This document shows positions 34,064-43,345 of a stretch of 64,000 bases of DNA, piece after piece. A model generated the notes under the pieces. The model did no database searches. It had not been told where the DNA came from and was given only the letters and a program-made list of their open reading frames with translations. The translations under genes were made by a program, and so were the position numbers. Origin of the DNA: Bacillota bacterium (GTDB lineage: Bacteria; Bacillota; Desulfotomaculia; Desulfotomaculales; Ammonificaceae); the NCBI GenBank assembly GCA_040755295.1, contig JBFMBK010000006.1, positions 90,560 through 154,559 on the forward strand, written 5' to 3'. Positions within the stretch are counted from its first letter, which is position 1. Every line of letters starts with the position of its first letter.

Positions 34064-36514
34064 TCAGCCTCGTTCCGCCTCCATTACCCTGGCCACAACA
34101 ACCGTGGCGTCGTCCGGCAGCACCCCTCCGGAAACCAACCTAGCCCGGTTTAGAATGAAAGACCCCATTTTTCGGGGGTCGCCGTCAACGGCCTCCTGAA
34201 GGCAGTCAAGGAACCATTCTTCCTCTCTTCCTTCGTTATGTTTAAAATCAAACAAACCGTCGGTAACCAGGAGCAGAACGTCGCCGGTTCTCATTTCCTT
34301 CTCCACTACCACCACCTCGATCGGATTTACAATACCGACCGGTAACGAAGGAGCGCGAACAATCTCCACGGTTCCGTCCCGCCGGTAAATAAAACCGGGC
34401 GCGGCGCCGATCTTTACCCACTGCAACCTTCCGTTGTAAAGGTCGATCACCGCCAGGTCGACCGTTGCATAGCTCTCCCCGGGTGAGTGCAAAAGAAGCA
34501 GGGAGTTCACCGTTTTTACGGCCAGTTCTTCGCCAAATCCGGCCCTTAGAAGTAATTCGAGCAGCGAAACCGCGGTGGTGCTTTCCGCCGCCGCGTCAGC
34601 GCCGGAACCCATCCCGTCGCTCAGTACCAGGACATAACGCCCTCCCGGTACCTGGATGCACGAGTAACTGTCCCCCGACATCCCGCCTTCTTTCCCCGCT
34701 GTGGCCATTCCAACCGCCAGGCGGTAGCGCAGTGCGGGGTAAAGGGTGAACCAGCACTTCTCTTCGCCCTCCCGCAGCGGGCAAGCGGTGTGCGCCACGG
34801 AATACGTCTGCCGCGTGATTCCTGAGATGACCGGGGCGACTACGCGCTGGCAGTAAAGATTTCCGGCACAGGCGCATGTGGAGACTTTAACCTCGATTCT
34901 TCCGTCTTCACGCAGCGATACCTGCAGGTGATCGATTTTTAGTTTTCCGTTTCGGACCATCTCCCAAAGCTCGGCTTCAATAGCCGCAACCCGGGAAAAA
35001 CCATCCCCGAGTTCTTCGTAAAAGTCCTTCAGTACCTGAGCGATACCGTGCAACTGCTCGGCGACCACCGCCCGGCTTTCCACAATCCTCCGGTACCAGT
35101 ACCTGTTCAATCGGAACGTTTCATAAAGGAGACCGACGGTAAGCGTCAGCTCCTTAAGCTTCACACAGCGCTTTTCAAGGTATTCCGGCAAGTCGCCGGG
35201 CTGCAGCCGGCCTTTTCCCTCAAGCAGGGAGACCGCTTCCTGCAAAATAGCCACGGTCTGTTTTTCCTCCCACTGCCAGCAGGTGCGGTTAAGCGGACAG
35301 TTGCCGCAAACCCGGTCCTTTACTTCTTTCAAAAGTTCGACGGTCCGGTTTTCTCCCGTTTGTTTTACCGCACCCGCCGCATGAAAGGTGGCCGCAAGTT
35401 CGTCCAGCACCTGGGCCCAACCGCTAAGACGCCCCAGCACCAGTTCCTCATACACCTTCTTCTCCGTGGCGGTGCCGGTGACGCCGGAAATTGAAGACCT
35501 GAAGCCTGCGTACCATCTTACGGGGATAACGAGATAGGCCAATGTGGCGACCCCAGTCTCCGCGACGATCCGTGACAGGTTGTGGAGGTCTTTGATATAC
35601 AAAGCGAGAAGCACATTGCCCAGCGCAAAACCCACCACAACGCCTGCTTTACCAAAGCCGCGGAAACAACCGCCAAGGAAGCCCGCGAAGGCATAATTGG
35701 AAACGGCCTGCGGCGCCACAGTGTAGGCCAAACCGGGAATCACCCCCAGTATCGCCCCCGCCGCCGCTCCCGCTCCACCCCCGGCGGTAGCCGCCGCAAG
35801 CAGGAGACAAAGTCTCGTCAGCACGCCCTTCAGGGAAACCAGCCCCACCGCGAGCTCACCGGTTCCCGCTATGACCCCTGCAACCATCGCCAAAAGACAA
35901 AAGATTTCCTCGACGGTTAACTGCAAACCGCGCTTTTGACGCCAGGCGGCAAGCCCCCGGCTGAAAACGTATACCAGAACGCCGGCAAAAGCGGCTTCAA
36001 AAAAAATACTTACATATTCGTACGAGTTTGGATTCTGAAAGGCCAGAAAGCCGGTTTTTGTCACCACAATGGTGACGGCCACCAATCCCGGAGCGCCCAG
36101 AGGTTTTTCCAGAAAATCGCGCGGTGATATGCGTATCAGGAAGAGGGCGGTGAGAGTGGCGGCAGCGGCACTGACGGCCGCGACCCCTTTCAGCAGCAAG
36201 ACCTGCCCCAGCAGCACACCGGCCCAGACGGGCCAGACCCGACCGCCGTAAGTGAGCGTGGCGGCGACTGCAAAAGCGGGACCGAAAGGGGTCAGTTGCC
36301 CGAGTAATACCGCCCGCCCGAGGAAGAAACCGGCTATATACAAAGCCGCCCCGCGGCTTTGATCCTTTAGCGCACGATAGAAAGAGGTGTTCTTACGGTG
36401 CCGGTCTTTCGATGAAAGACCCTTAACTCCATCCTCCCGTCGTATGGCCTGGAGCCCTCGACCCTTCGCCCTCGTTTGACGCCGGTAAGGGTAAGTATCC
36501 GCTCGTTCCAGCAC
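34064..36514 (-). CDS. spoIIE: Stage II sporulation protein E (PP2C phosphatase)
   Basis: About 816 aa from GTG 36512-36514 (LERADTYPYRR), preceded by GGGGGTG; a TTG at 36556 is an alternative. N-terminal ten-helix membrane region (about 35-320), a central regulatory region with cysteines (CGNCPLNRTC), and a C-terminal PP2C domain with LSDGMGSGADA and LLVTDGLFDF metal-binding aspartates. Dephosphorylates SpoIIAA at the forespore septum and so activates sigma-F. Marks the organism as a spore former. Confidence 0.95.
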   Translation of the reverse strand: MLERADTYPYRRQTRAKGRGLQAIRREDGVKGLSSKDRHRKNTSFYRALKDQSRGAALYIAGFFLGRAVLLGQLTPFGPAFAVAATLTYGGRVWPVWAGVLLGQVLLLKGVAAVSAAAATLTALFLIRISPRDFLEKPLGAPGLVAVTIVVTKTGFLAFQNPNSYEYVSIFFEAAFAGVLVYVFSRGLAAWRQKRGLQLTVEEIFCLLAMVAGVIAGTGELAVGLVSLKGVLTRLCLLLAAATAGGGAGAAAGAILGVIPGLAYTVAPQAVSNYAFAGFLGGCFRGFGKAGVVVGFALGNVLLALYIKDLHNLSRIVAETGVATLAYLVIPVRWYAGFRSSISGVTGTATEKKVYEELVLGRLSGWAQVLDELAATFHAAGAVKQTGENRTVELLKEVKDRVCGNCPLNRTCWQWEEKQTVAILQEAVSLLEGKGRLQPGDLPEYLEKRCVKLKELTLTVGLLYETFRLNRYWYRRIVESRAVVAEQLHGIAQVLKDFYEELGDGFSRVAAIEAELWEMVRNGKLKIDHLQVSLREDGRIEVKVSTCACAGNLYCQRVVAPVISGITRQTYSVAHTACPLREGEEKCWFTLYPALRYRLAVGMATAGKEGGMSGDSYSCIQVPGGRYVLVLSDGMGSGADAAAESTTAVSLLELLLRAGFGEELAVKTVNSLLLLHSPGESYATVDLAVIDLYNGRLQWVKIGAAPGFIYRRDGTVEIVRAPSLPVGIVNPIEVVVVEKEMRTGDVLLLVTDGLFDFKHNEGREEEWFLDCLQEAVDGDPRKMGSFILNRARLVSGGVLPDDATVVVARVMEAERG

Positions 36515-36580
36515 CTTGACACCCCCGTTGGCAAATGTTACCTCAACTATAACCAACGAGGGCGGTGATTCATGTCGTTT

Positions 36581-37477
36581 TTAACATTTGCCGGCTAATT
36601 TTCTTTCGACACCGCCTGCCGTGTTGAAGGCAACTCCATAAAGGATGTCGTTCTCGCTCACCGTAATCCCGGGAGCGCCGGTGAGGTCGAACAGCGCTGT
36701 CAGAATTCCCGCACCGGCAACGATAATATCCGCCCTCTCCGGTTGCAGGCCGGGCACCTTCTTTCGATCGGACAGGGAAAGCCCGGCAAGTTTACCGGTC
36801 AGCGCGGCTACTTCTTCAGGCTCCAACAGGTATCCATGGATTTTTGCCGGGTCGTAGGATGCGATACCTTGACTGATGGCCGCCAGCGTGGTAATTGTTC
36901 CACCGGTACCGATGATACGGCGCCCACTTAAGAAGCGATGAAAAGGCCCCAGCAGGGCCTCCGCCTTGGCCGGTCCCCCTCCTTCCTCCGTAAGCCGGAC
37001 CGCTCCGAGAGGAAGGCTGTGTAATATAATACGTCCCTTCTCGATCCAGATAAGCTCGGTGCTCCCGCCGCCGATATCAACGACCGCCGTCTTTTCGCGG
37101 TCTACCTCCAGGCCGGTCACAACACCGGCGAAAGTGTAAAAAGCCTCCTCATCCCCGGAGAGCACGCGTACCTCCAACCCGGTTGTCTGGCGTACGAGCG
37201 CAAGGAACTCCTCCCGGTTACGCGCCCCACGCACCGCCGAAGTAGCCACAGCCGTTATTACCTGCGCTCCCATGCTTTGGGCGCGCCGCCAAAACTCCGC
37301 CACCGCCGCTGCCGTTCTGGCCATCGCCTGTTCCGTTAAAAGCCCGGAAGCGATGCCTTCGCCGAGCCTGGTGGTTTTAAGTGCCGTTTCCACCCGCATG
37401 ACCTTCAACTCAGGACCGACCTCGGCCAAAAGATACCGAGCGGAGTTGGTACCGATATCAATTGCCCCTACAAGCAC
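36581..37477 (-). CDS. Ppx/GppA-family exopolyphosphatase or pppGpp phosphatase
   Basis: 298 aa of the ASKHA fold. Phosphate loops AIDIGTNSARYLLAEV (6-21) and VVDIGGGSTELIW, and the late IGTGGTITTLAAI. Short Ppx/GppA proteins of about 300 aa hydrolyse polyphosphate and/or pppGpp; which one cannot be told. GTG start behind GGGGGTG. It lies upstream of spoIIE, same strand, 66 bp apart, likely co-transcribed. Confidence 0.9.
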   Translation of the reverse strand: MLVGAIDIGTNSARYLLAEVGPELKVMRVETALKTTRLGEGIASGLLTEQAMARTAAAVAEFWRRAQSMGAQVITAVATSAVRGARNREEFLALVRQTTGLEVRVLSGDEEAFYTFAGVVTGLEVDREKTAVVDIGGGSTELIWIEKGRIILHSLPLGAVRLTEEGGGPAKAEALLGPFHRFLSGRRIIGTGGTITTLAAISQGIASYDPAKIHGYLLEPEEVAALTGKLAGLSLSDRKKVPGLQPERADIIVAGAGILTALFDLTGAPGITVSENDILYGVAFNTAGGVERKLAGKC

Positions 37478-37589
37478 CTAAAACACCCCCAAACAACATA
37501 CGTAGGCTTCGAGGTTCACGTAAAAACGCCCCGCCCCTTGACCACACGATTTCTTCCTTGTAAGATAAATGCTGTATTTTGAATTAGTT

Positions 37590-37619
37590 TTATTGGGGTT
37601 ATGGAAGAAGTCTTATAAT
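37590..37619 (+). promoter_or_regulatory. Predicted hisG promoter
   Basis: TTATTG (37590-37595), 18 nt, TATAAT (37614-37619), about 60 bases before the hisG start. The -10 is perfect; the -35 is weak. Confidence 0.5.
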
Positions 37620-37679
37620 TCTTTTATGGGAACTCCGTATTAGATTTCTATAATAAAACCCCGTCAGGAGGGTAAAGAA

Positions 37680-38552
37680 GTGAAACTACGTCTCGGCCTC
37701 CCGAAAGGCAGCCTGCAGGAAGCCACCTTTCAACTGTTTAATCGTGCAGGGTTCAACATTACCACCAGCGGGCGTTCCTATTACCCTTATGTTGACGATC
37801 CCGAGCTCGAGATCATCCTTATGCGCGCCCAGGAGATCCCCCGATATGTTTCGGAAGGAGTGCTCGATGCGGGATTGAGCGGCTATGACTGGATTCAGGA
37901 GAATGAAGCCCAGGTCGTAGAAGTCGCCGAACTCACCTACGCCAAGCAGTCCAACCGTCCGGTACGCCTGGTACTGGCGGTTGCACAGGACAGTAGCATT
38001 CAAAAGATTAATGACCTCCAGGGAAAGCGGATTTCAACCGAATTTGTCCGCCTTACCCAACGCTTCCTTGAAGCCCACGGGACAACCGCGAGTATCGAAT
38101 TTTCCTATGGCGCCACCGAAGCCAAGGTTCCCGAGGTGGTGGACGCTATTGTGGACCTGACCGAAACCGGCAACTCCCTCAAAGCGCACAACCTCCGGGT
38201 GATGTCCACCATTCTCGAATCAACGCCGAGGCTGCACGCCAACCCTCAGGCCTGGGCGGATCCCTGGAAACGCGACAAGCTGGAAAAAATCGCTTTACTC
38301 CTCAAGGGTGCCTTAGCCGCATACGCCAAGGTGGGGCTTAAAATGAACGTTCCCGGCGATAAGCTCCCGGAGGTGCTGAAAATCCTGCCGGCTATGAAAA
38401 ACCCTACCGTATCGCCCCTTTATAACAACAGCGGCTGGGTCGCCGTAGAAGTGGTGATAGACCAAAGCCGGGTGCGGGAACTGATCCCCGCGCTTAAGAC
38501 CGCGGGGGCCCAGGATATAATTGAATACCCCCTGCTCAAGGTGATTTCTTAA
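37680..38552 (+). CDS. hisG: ATP phosphoribosyltransferase, long form
   Basis: 290 aa, first enzyme of histidine synthesis, joining ATP and PRPP. N-terminal periplasmic-binding-protein-like lobes with the PRPP segment DAIVDLTETGNSLKAHNLRV (about 160-180) and a C-terminal ACT-like regulatory domain (about 215-290) typical of the long, histidine-inhibited, HisZ-independent form. GTG start after AGGAGG. It stands alone: no other his gene is near, and its orientation is opposite to its neighbours. Confidence 0.94.
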   Translation: MKLRLGLPKGSLQEATFQLFNRAGFNITTSGRSYYPYVDDPELEIILMRAQEIPRYVSEGVLDAGLSGYDWIQENEAQVVEVAELTYAKQSNRPVRLVLAVAQDSSIQKINDLQGKRISTEFVRLTQRFLEAHGTTASIEFSYGATEAKVPEVVDAIVDLTETGNSLKAHNLRVMSTILESTPRLHANPQAWADPWKRDKLEKIALLLKGALAAYAKVGLKMNVPGDKLPEVLKILPAMKNPTVSPLYNNSGWVAVEVVIDQSRVRELIPALKTAGAQDIIEYPLLKVIS

Positions 38553-38920
38553 CCCAGATTACAGTGCTGCGGCATCCCCTGCGACTTCTTCCTTCGAAAA
38601 CAAGCGTTCCTTCGTAGTGCGCGGCGATAAGCTGCGTATAGCTGCGTATTTCGGATATTGGAGGCCGGAAGTTGGAGGTTAGATTAGTTGAAGGAATTCG
38701 CTACAGCGAATTCCCACTTCTGTTCCGACTTCCAACCGCCTGCATCCAAATTCTAAAATGGCCCGTCCCTACCGCGCTTTTGTGCTCTACTTGCTGCTCC
38801 CCGCGCTCCCTATCACGCTACGTTCGTGAGTTGCCATTCTCCCCAACTTCATTACTCAATGGAGCGGCCACCGACCGCATGATGAACTCTTCCGTTCGTT
38901 CGGGGTGGGTTGCGTCGCCG
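38553..38920. other. hisG-divIC intergenic region with repeat words
   Basis: No gene supported. It contains GAAGT-family words (GGAGGCCGGAAGTTGGAGG at 38658-38676, CGACTTCCAACCGCC near 38726) and a perfect GAATTCGCTACAGCGAATTC palindrome at 38694-38713. No clear hisG terminator was seen. Confidence 0.5.
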
Positions 38921-39274
38921 CTAATCTTCAGGAAGCGGCCCCCGGGGATCGGACCCGGTTGCGGATTCGACGGTGACCACCGGAACTTCCCCCGGCTTCA
39001 CCAGCCCCAGTTTTTCTCTGGCGAGAGACTCTACGTACGCATCCGACTGCAGCAAGTGAACGTGTTCCCAGAGCGTCTTGTTCTGTTCTCTTATTAATTT
39101 TAACTGCTGCTCGGACTGCGCCACACCCCGTTCCAGGTCGCCTAACCGGCTGAACTGCGCACCGACCATAAGAAGAAGATAGGCTAAGAGAACAATAAAC
39201 AGGACAAGCGGTAACCGGGAAGGATTAAAACGCCGTTTTACAATCACTCCGGCTGTCTCAGTCGCTGCTTTCAT
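38921..39274 (-). CDS. divIC: Septum formation initiator, FtsB/DivIC family
   Basis: 117 aa from ATG 39272-39274. One membrane helix (about 24-44) followed by a coiled coil (RLGDLERGVAQSEQQLKLIR) and the usual AREKLGLVKPGEVPV motif. Bitopic division protein linking FtsL and the septal synthase. The frame continues upstream through the HTH gene, but GAGGGTGA before this ATG and the family length support this start. It overlaps the HTH gene end by 17 bases. Confidence 0.9.
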   Translation of the reverse strand: MKAATETAGVIVKRRFNPSRLPLVLFIVLLAYLLLMVGAQFSRLGDLERGVAQSEQQLKLIREQNKTLWEHVHLLQSDAYVESLAREKLGLVKPGEVPVVTVESATGSDPRGPLPED

Positions 39275-39500
39275 TGTCACCCTCAAACGCCTCCTCGTCA
39301 GGTAACAATACCCGTCCCGGTAAAACAATAATAACCTCGTAACCTTTCTGACGCGCCCGACCGAAAAGGGTAGCCACACTTGAAAGGCTGAGATTTAAAC
39401 GATGGGCGATCGCTTCCGCGGCATAACCCATCTCCTTCAGAACAACCACCTGTCTCTCACGATGGCTAAGCTTCTCCGCACCCCTGATTTCTATTTTCAA
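39258..39500 (-). CDS. Small LuxR/sigma-4-like helix-turn-helix protein
   Basis: 80 aa. The first 55 residues resemble a LuxR-type or sigma-70 region 4 HTH (LSHRERQVVVLKEMGYAAEAI then LNLSLSSVATLFGRARQKG); the tail is acidic. No receiver or other sensor domain. TTG start with AAGGTGAT. It sits between yabQ and divIC, where B. subtilis has no gene, and overlaps divIC, so it is likely part of that transcript. Role unknown; it could regulate sporulation or division genes. Confidence 0.75.
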   Translation of the reverse strand: MKIEIRGAEKLSHRERQVVVLKEMGYAAEAIAHRLNLSLSSVATLFGRARQKGYEVIIVLPGRVLLPDEEAFEGDNESSD

Positions 39501-39614
39501 TTATTATCACCTTTAGAACGGCACAGCTTTAGTACAAAATGAGGACAAAACTATTACATTAATTCTACGATAAATTAATTTCTCCTGCTGGGAAAATGAA
39601 TTTTTTTCCTCAGG

Positions 39615-40022
39615 CTAATGATTGCGGCGGCGGCGAAACAATCCGGCTAGATGACGAAGGGGACGAAAGGAGAAAAGGAGGGAGTTCCCGATTGCATTCA
39701 TCGAACGAAGCAGAGCCGCACCACAGCGGCTTTCAAACGAAACCATACGGCGGTGAAAAAAACGGCGGTAAATAAGCAGCCCGGCCGCCATGCCTAAAAA
39801 AGTGTAGAACCGCACCTCGCCGGCGTTGCCAACAAAAAGAAAAAAGCAGGCGGCCGCGATAAAAACCAGCCAGAAAGACGCGTCACCGATAGCTGTCAGA
39901 AACCGTGAACGCCACTTTAATAGTTGGAAAGAAACCCGGTAAAGGTCGTAAAGCCAACCGCCGAAAACCCCGATAGACATGCTTATCCCGAAGCTCTTAA
40001 TCTGTAGGATAAAACCCGGCAC
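39615..40022 (-). CDS. yabQ: Spore cortex biosynthesis protein YabQ
   Basis: 135 aa, mostly hydrophobic: about four helices with a basic C terminus rich in Arg. Identified by the helix pattern, the WLYDLYRVSFQLLKW segment and its place after yabP and before divIC. Needed for cortex formation in B. subtilis. GTG start with GGGGGTGG upstream. Confidence 0.85.
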   Translation of the reverse strand: MPGFILQIKSFGISMSIGVFGGWLYDLYRVSFQLLKWRSRFLTAIGDASFWLVFIAAACFFLFVGNAGEVRFYTFLGMAAGLLIYRRFFHRRMVSFESRCGAALLRSMNAIGNSLLFSFRPLRHLAGLFRRRRNH

Positions 40023-40032
40023 GCCGGAACCA

Positions 40033-40146
40033 CCCCCTTTTAGAAGTGGGAAGTGAGATGTTGGAGGTGGGATGCTTGTGGAAACTCGATGTGCAAATTT
40101 TTCCCGAAATCTCTCACTTCTGACTTCTCACCTCTCACCTCTCATT
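40033..40146. repeat. Dispersed intergenic repeat (GAAGT family), yabQ-yabP gap
   Basis: AGAAGTGGGAAGTGAGATG on the left and TCTCACTTCTGACTTCTCACC on the right form an imperfect inverted repeat that fills almost the whole gap and touches the yabP stop. Same family as near tetR and fhs. Confidence 0.6.
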
Positions 40147-40441
40147 TGGCAAGTCTTTCCCAAAGGCCCCGCTTGTTGGTTTTTCTTTCCTCCGAATAAA
40201 CAAGCGACTGAAATCTCCCCTCGACAACCAGCTTCCCGGCTTCTAGGTTCAGCTCGGTTATGTAAAGCCCCTCACCCTTTAATACCAGAAAACCTAGGTT
40301 CGTATCCGCCTGGATCTCCTTCTCCGAAAAGGTTCCTACGTGCCGCACCCCGTCGGCGACAAAGCGTTTCCGGTCTTCAACACTAAAACTATGGCGAGCG
40401 CTTTCGGCCACAAAACCCCCCCCCATTTCGGCGTCGGACAT
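40142..40441 (-). CDS. yabP: Sporulation protein YabP
   Basis: 99 aa from ATG 40439-40441 with GGTGG upstream. Small beta-rich protein of the YabP/YqfC family (LGFLVLKGEGLYITELNLEAGKL split over two strands, then GRFQSLVYSEER). Required for spore cortex in B. subtilis. Placed between rqcP and yabQ as in Bacillus. Confidence 0.88.
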   Translation of the reverse strand: MSDAEMGGGFVAESARHSFSVEDRKRFVADGVRHVGTFSEKEIQADTNLGFLVLKGEGLYITELNLEAGKLVVEGRFQSLVYSEERKTNKRGLWERLAK

Positions 40442-40559
40442 TGACCACCGATGTCTGTTGATATAATTAAGACTGGTTGAAATACTCAAGCTTGATTTGC
40501 TACTGATTTTATGCGCCGAAAACCATGATAGAACGTAACTATTCGGGCACGGAGTGGGT

Positions 40560-40608
40560 CGGAATTCGGAAGTCAGTAGTCAGTAGTCAGAATTCAGAAT
40601 GGAGATGG
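40560..40608. repeat. GAAGTCAG/GAATTCAG repeat words
   Basis: Runs such as GGAAGTCAGTAGTCAGTAG followed by TCAGAATTCAGAATGG. Equivalent wording occurs at 22686-22708 and 48126-48192. Noncoding, between yabP and rqcP. Confidence 0.5.
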
Positions 40609-40670
40609 GTTAGCTGAAAATGCAAACTGCTTTGCTTTCCTGAAAATGAAAAACCTGGGGGAATGCAGAG

Positions 40671-40715
40671 ATAAAAAATAAACCGCGCCTTTTGCAGCGC
40701 GGTTTATTTTTTATA
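40671..40715. terminator. Bidirectional terminator after rqcP
   Basis: AAATAAACCGCGC and GCGCGGTTTATTT form a long perfect stem with an eight-base loop, T-rich on both sides. On the minus strand it ends the hbs-rqcP transcript, so yabP and yabQ probably have their own promoter. Confidence 0.88.
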
Positions 40716-40725
40716 CTTTTTAATA

Positions 40726-40971
40726 TTATTCTGATAACACCTTGTAAAGGGACGGCGCCTCTTTAGCCGTAATGTGCTCGCTTACGGCAAGCACCTCGAC
40801 CTTAATAGTTTTAGACCCCAAAGCTATAGACACCACATCCCCAAGCCCAACCTCAGTCGAAGGCTTTGCTGTTCTTCCGTTTACTGTCACCAGCCCTTCT
40901 CGTAAGACTTCCTGAGCAACAGTACGACGTTTAAACAGACGGGCGATTTTTAAATATTTATCTATGCGCAC
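40726..40971 (-). CDS. rqcP: S4-domain RNA-binding protein RqcP (YabO)
   Basis: 81 aa S4-domain protein (MRIDKYLKIARLFKRRTVAQ split by turns, then GLVTVNGRTAKPSTEV). In B. subtilis it binds stalled 50S subunits with RqcH during alanine tailing. GTG start, nine bases after the hbs stop, so the two are co-transcribed. Confidence 0.92.
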   Translation of the reverse strand: MRIDKYLKIARLFKRRTVAQEVLREGLVTVNGRTAKPSTEVGLGDVVSIALGSKTIKVEVLAVSEHITAKEAPSLYKVLSE

Positions 40972-40980
40972 CCTTTGTCT

Positions 40981-41256
40981 CTATTTCGAAACGGTCTCCT
41001 TGAGCGACTTCCCGGCTTTGAAAACCGGAACCTTTGCCGCCGGAATCTGAATCTCGGCTTTCGTCTGTGGGTTTCTGCCTTTCCTTGCCGCCCGCTGTCT
41101 GACCTCAAACGTACCGAAGCCGACAAGCTGTACCTTGTTACCCTGGGAAAGAGCATCACTGATACTGTCAAAAACCGCCGTAATAGCCCTTTCTGCGTCC
41201 TTTTTCGTCAGATTGGCCCTCTCTGCGACACTGGCAACCATTTCAGATTTGTTCAC
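40981..41256 (-). CDS. hbs: DNA-binding protein HU
   Basis: 91 aa, exact HU length, starting at GTG 41254-41256 with AGGAGGG upstream ([20 protein letters not shown]). The DNA-binding arm [20 protein letters not shown] is present. Histone-like nucleoid protein. The frame extends upstream to 41292 but without Shine-Dalgarno. Between mazG and rqcP, as in many Clostridia. Confidence 0.95.
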   Translation of the reverse strand: MNKSEMVASVAERANLTKKDAERAITAVFDSISDALSQGNKVQLVGFGTFEVRQRAARKGRNPQTKAEIQIPAAKVPVFKAGKSLKETVSK

Positions 41257-41516
41257 AATCATCCCTCCTGGAAGAATTATGGGTTGTTTCACTATTCGCT
41301 AGAGTCTTTATTTCTCCTGCAAAAAAAGCAATTTATACTCAAAATTTTTCTAAGAAAGTGCTGTAAAACTTAACCTTGGGCCATCGGGAGGGTCCGCCAC
41401 GCGGTGTATAATCGTCTGTATGCATTGCCCCAGGCGGTTTTGCCGCCAATTGCGCCGGGGTTTCGGCTGCTTTGCACCCCTCTATGCAATAGACAAACGA
41501 GCTTTCCCCTGAAAAC

Positions 41517-43103
41517 TCAGAGATTCCCGTGAGACTCCAAAACCTTTGCTTCCTCCCACCACTCATCCATTTGTCTCAGGTCAACGTCTTTCAACTCCAG
41601 CCCTTTCTCTCTTGTCCTTCGCTCGATGTAATTAAATCGGCGTATGAATTTTTCGGTGGTCTTGTTCAACACCTCTTCCGGGTCCATGCCCTGAAGCCTG
41701 ATGACGTTGACAACCGCAAATATAAGATCCCCGAGTTCCGATTCCATCTTCTCGGGCGTTTCCATCACGGCGGCCAGTTCCGCCGCCTCCTCTTGAACCT
41801 TGGTCATCGCTCCCCGCCAGTCAGGCCAGTCGAAACCGACCCGCGCCGCCTTTTCCTGTACCCTGATGGCCCGCAGCAAAGCCGGCAACGACCTGGGGAT
41901 CCCGTCAAACATCACGGCATCCGGTTTTTCAACCTTCTTCAGACGTTCCCAGTTAACCGCGACCTCTTGACTGTTCTGCACCTTTGTTTCCCCGAAGACG
42001 TGAGGATGACGGAAAATCATTTTTTGGGATATGGCCTGTACCACGTCCGCGAAAACAAAGTGGTCCGCCTCAGACGCGATCTGGCAGTGTAAGACGATTT
42101 GTAGTAGTAAGTCTCCCAACTCCTCGCAGAGATTATGCGGTTTACCGCGCTCTATCGCGTCCAGCACCTCATATGCTTCCTCTACGAGATACTTTTTGAG
42201 GGTCTGGTGCGTCTGTTCTTTGTCCCAGGGACAACCGTTTTCGCCCCTGAGCGCGGCTATCATTTCTAAAAACAACTCCATCAAGGCAGGAGCATCACCT
42301 GGTCGACGCGGTCCTGCGGCGGTAAAAATCTTCGAGACCTTCCCCGGTTCGGGCGCCGCCTGTTTCCGGCGGCTTAAGACGAACGACCCGGGTTTTTTGG
42401 TCAATGCGGCCAACGGCGGAAGATAAACGCTGGTTAGATGGTCGAACCATGGAGGCGTGTCGAGCCTGCAAAGGGGAACATCCGCCCGTTTTTCCTGGCC
42501 CGGTACGGAAGCCGCGCGGATAACCGTAACCGGGTGGTCGCCCGGATAATATTCTTTAAGAAACAGCATGACCTCCGACGCGACGGTGCGGTTCAGCACC
42601 TGCATCACAATTGCAGGCAGAGACGTGCAAACACGGTCGGGGTTAAGACCCAAGCCGTCAAGGATTGTCATCCCCCGGACAGGGTCGAGCCGTAACGAAA
42701 CATAAATGGCTTCTATAAAACTCATGGCCGGAAGCACGTTGACCTCCAGTGCTTCACTCTCGGCCTTTTCGATGATCAACCTGCTTGGTTCTTCCGTTAC
42801 CAGTGGATGCCCGGGGACCCCATAAACAATCCGTGATTTTGTTTCCCCACCGGCGCCGTTTGCCGCCTCAAGAACCGCCGTCGCAATACGGTGGTACACC
42901 GTCTCAAGGCTTATTTCCTCTTCGTAAAAACGGTCAAAGGTCTCAAAGCGGATCCCCTCACCCTGAAGAAACGGCACTACCGGATGTTTTCCGGTCCGTA
43001 AAAATATAATCCCCGTCTGACGTAACATTTCTATGACGCCGACGGGGATGGCTTCCCGGTTTCCCGGCCCGAGGCCACAAATTATTATTTGGCGCGCGGC
43101 CAT
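41517..43103 (-). CDS. mazG: MazG nucleotide pyrophosphohydrolase with N-terminal methylase-like domain (YabN)
   Basis: About 528 aa. Residues 1-250 form a tetrapyrrole-methylase-like domain (IIICGLGPGNREAIP, VYGVPGHPLVTEEPS); 270-528 form the MazG part with NGCPWDKEQTHQTLKKYL and the E-E-x-x-D-type metal sites (LVEEAYEVLDAIE, LGDLLLQIVLHC). Hydrolyses abnormal or signalling NTPs. Two-domain layout as in B. subtilis YabN. ATG 43101-43103 is preferred over TTG 43115. Confidence 0.93.
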   Translation of the reverse strand: MAARQIIICGLGPGNREAIPVGVIEMLRQTGIIFLRTGKHPVVPFLQGEGIRFETFDRFYEEEISLETVYHRIATAVLEAANGAGGETKSRIVYGVPGHPLVTEEPSRLIIEKAESEALEVNVLPAMSFIEAIYVSLRLDPVRGMTILDGLGLNPDRVCTSLPAIVMQVLNRTVASEVMLFLKEYYPGDHPVTVIRAASVPGQEKRADVPLCRLDTPPWFDHLTSVYLPPLAALTKKPGSFVLSRRKQAAPEPGKVSKIFTAAGPRRPGDAPALMELFLEMIAALRGENGCPWDKEQTHQTLKKYLVEEAYEVLDAIERGKPHNLCEELGDLLLQIVLHCQIASEADHFVFADVVQAISQKMIFRHPHVFGETKVQNSQEVAVNWERLKKVEKPDAVMFDGIPRSLPALLRAIRVQEKAARVGFDWPDWRGAMTKVQEEAAELAAVMETPEKMESELGDLIFAVVNVIRLQGMDPEEVLNKTTEKFIRRFNYIERRTREKGLELKDVDLRQMDEWWEEAKVLESHGNL

Positions 43104-43345
43104 ATTCGCTTTCAACCCTCACTAAACTTGAAGTAAAAGTTTAAAGTCAGACAATCAGAATTCTTGGAAATTCATCTGCAGGAATTCCCTAAATGGATTC
43201 TGAGATCCGACCAACCTTCAGGCATGCATTAACGGGCAGCCCGAAGCTCCACTGAAAAACGAATACCGGTTGCTCAACTCTTCTAAAGCCGCCTTGGCTC
43301 AACCAAAGATCCGCGTTTACTAACTTAAACCGGACCCCAGGTGAA

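Noticed and set aside
41339..41566. 75-codon minus-strand frame between hbs and mazG
   Set aside because: It overlaps the mazG end and the hbs promoter region, without Shine-Dalgarno or family resemblance.
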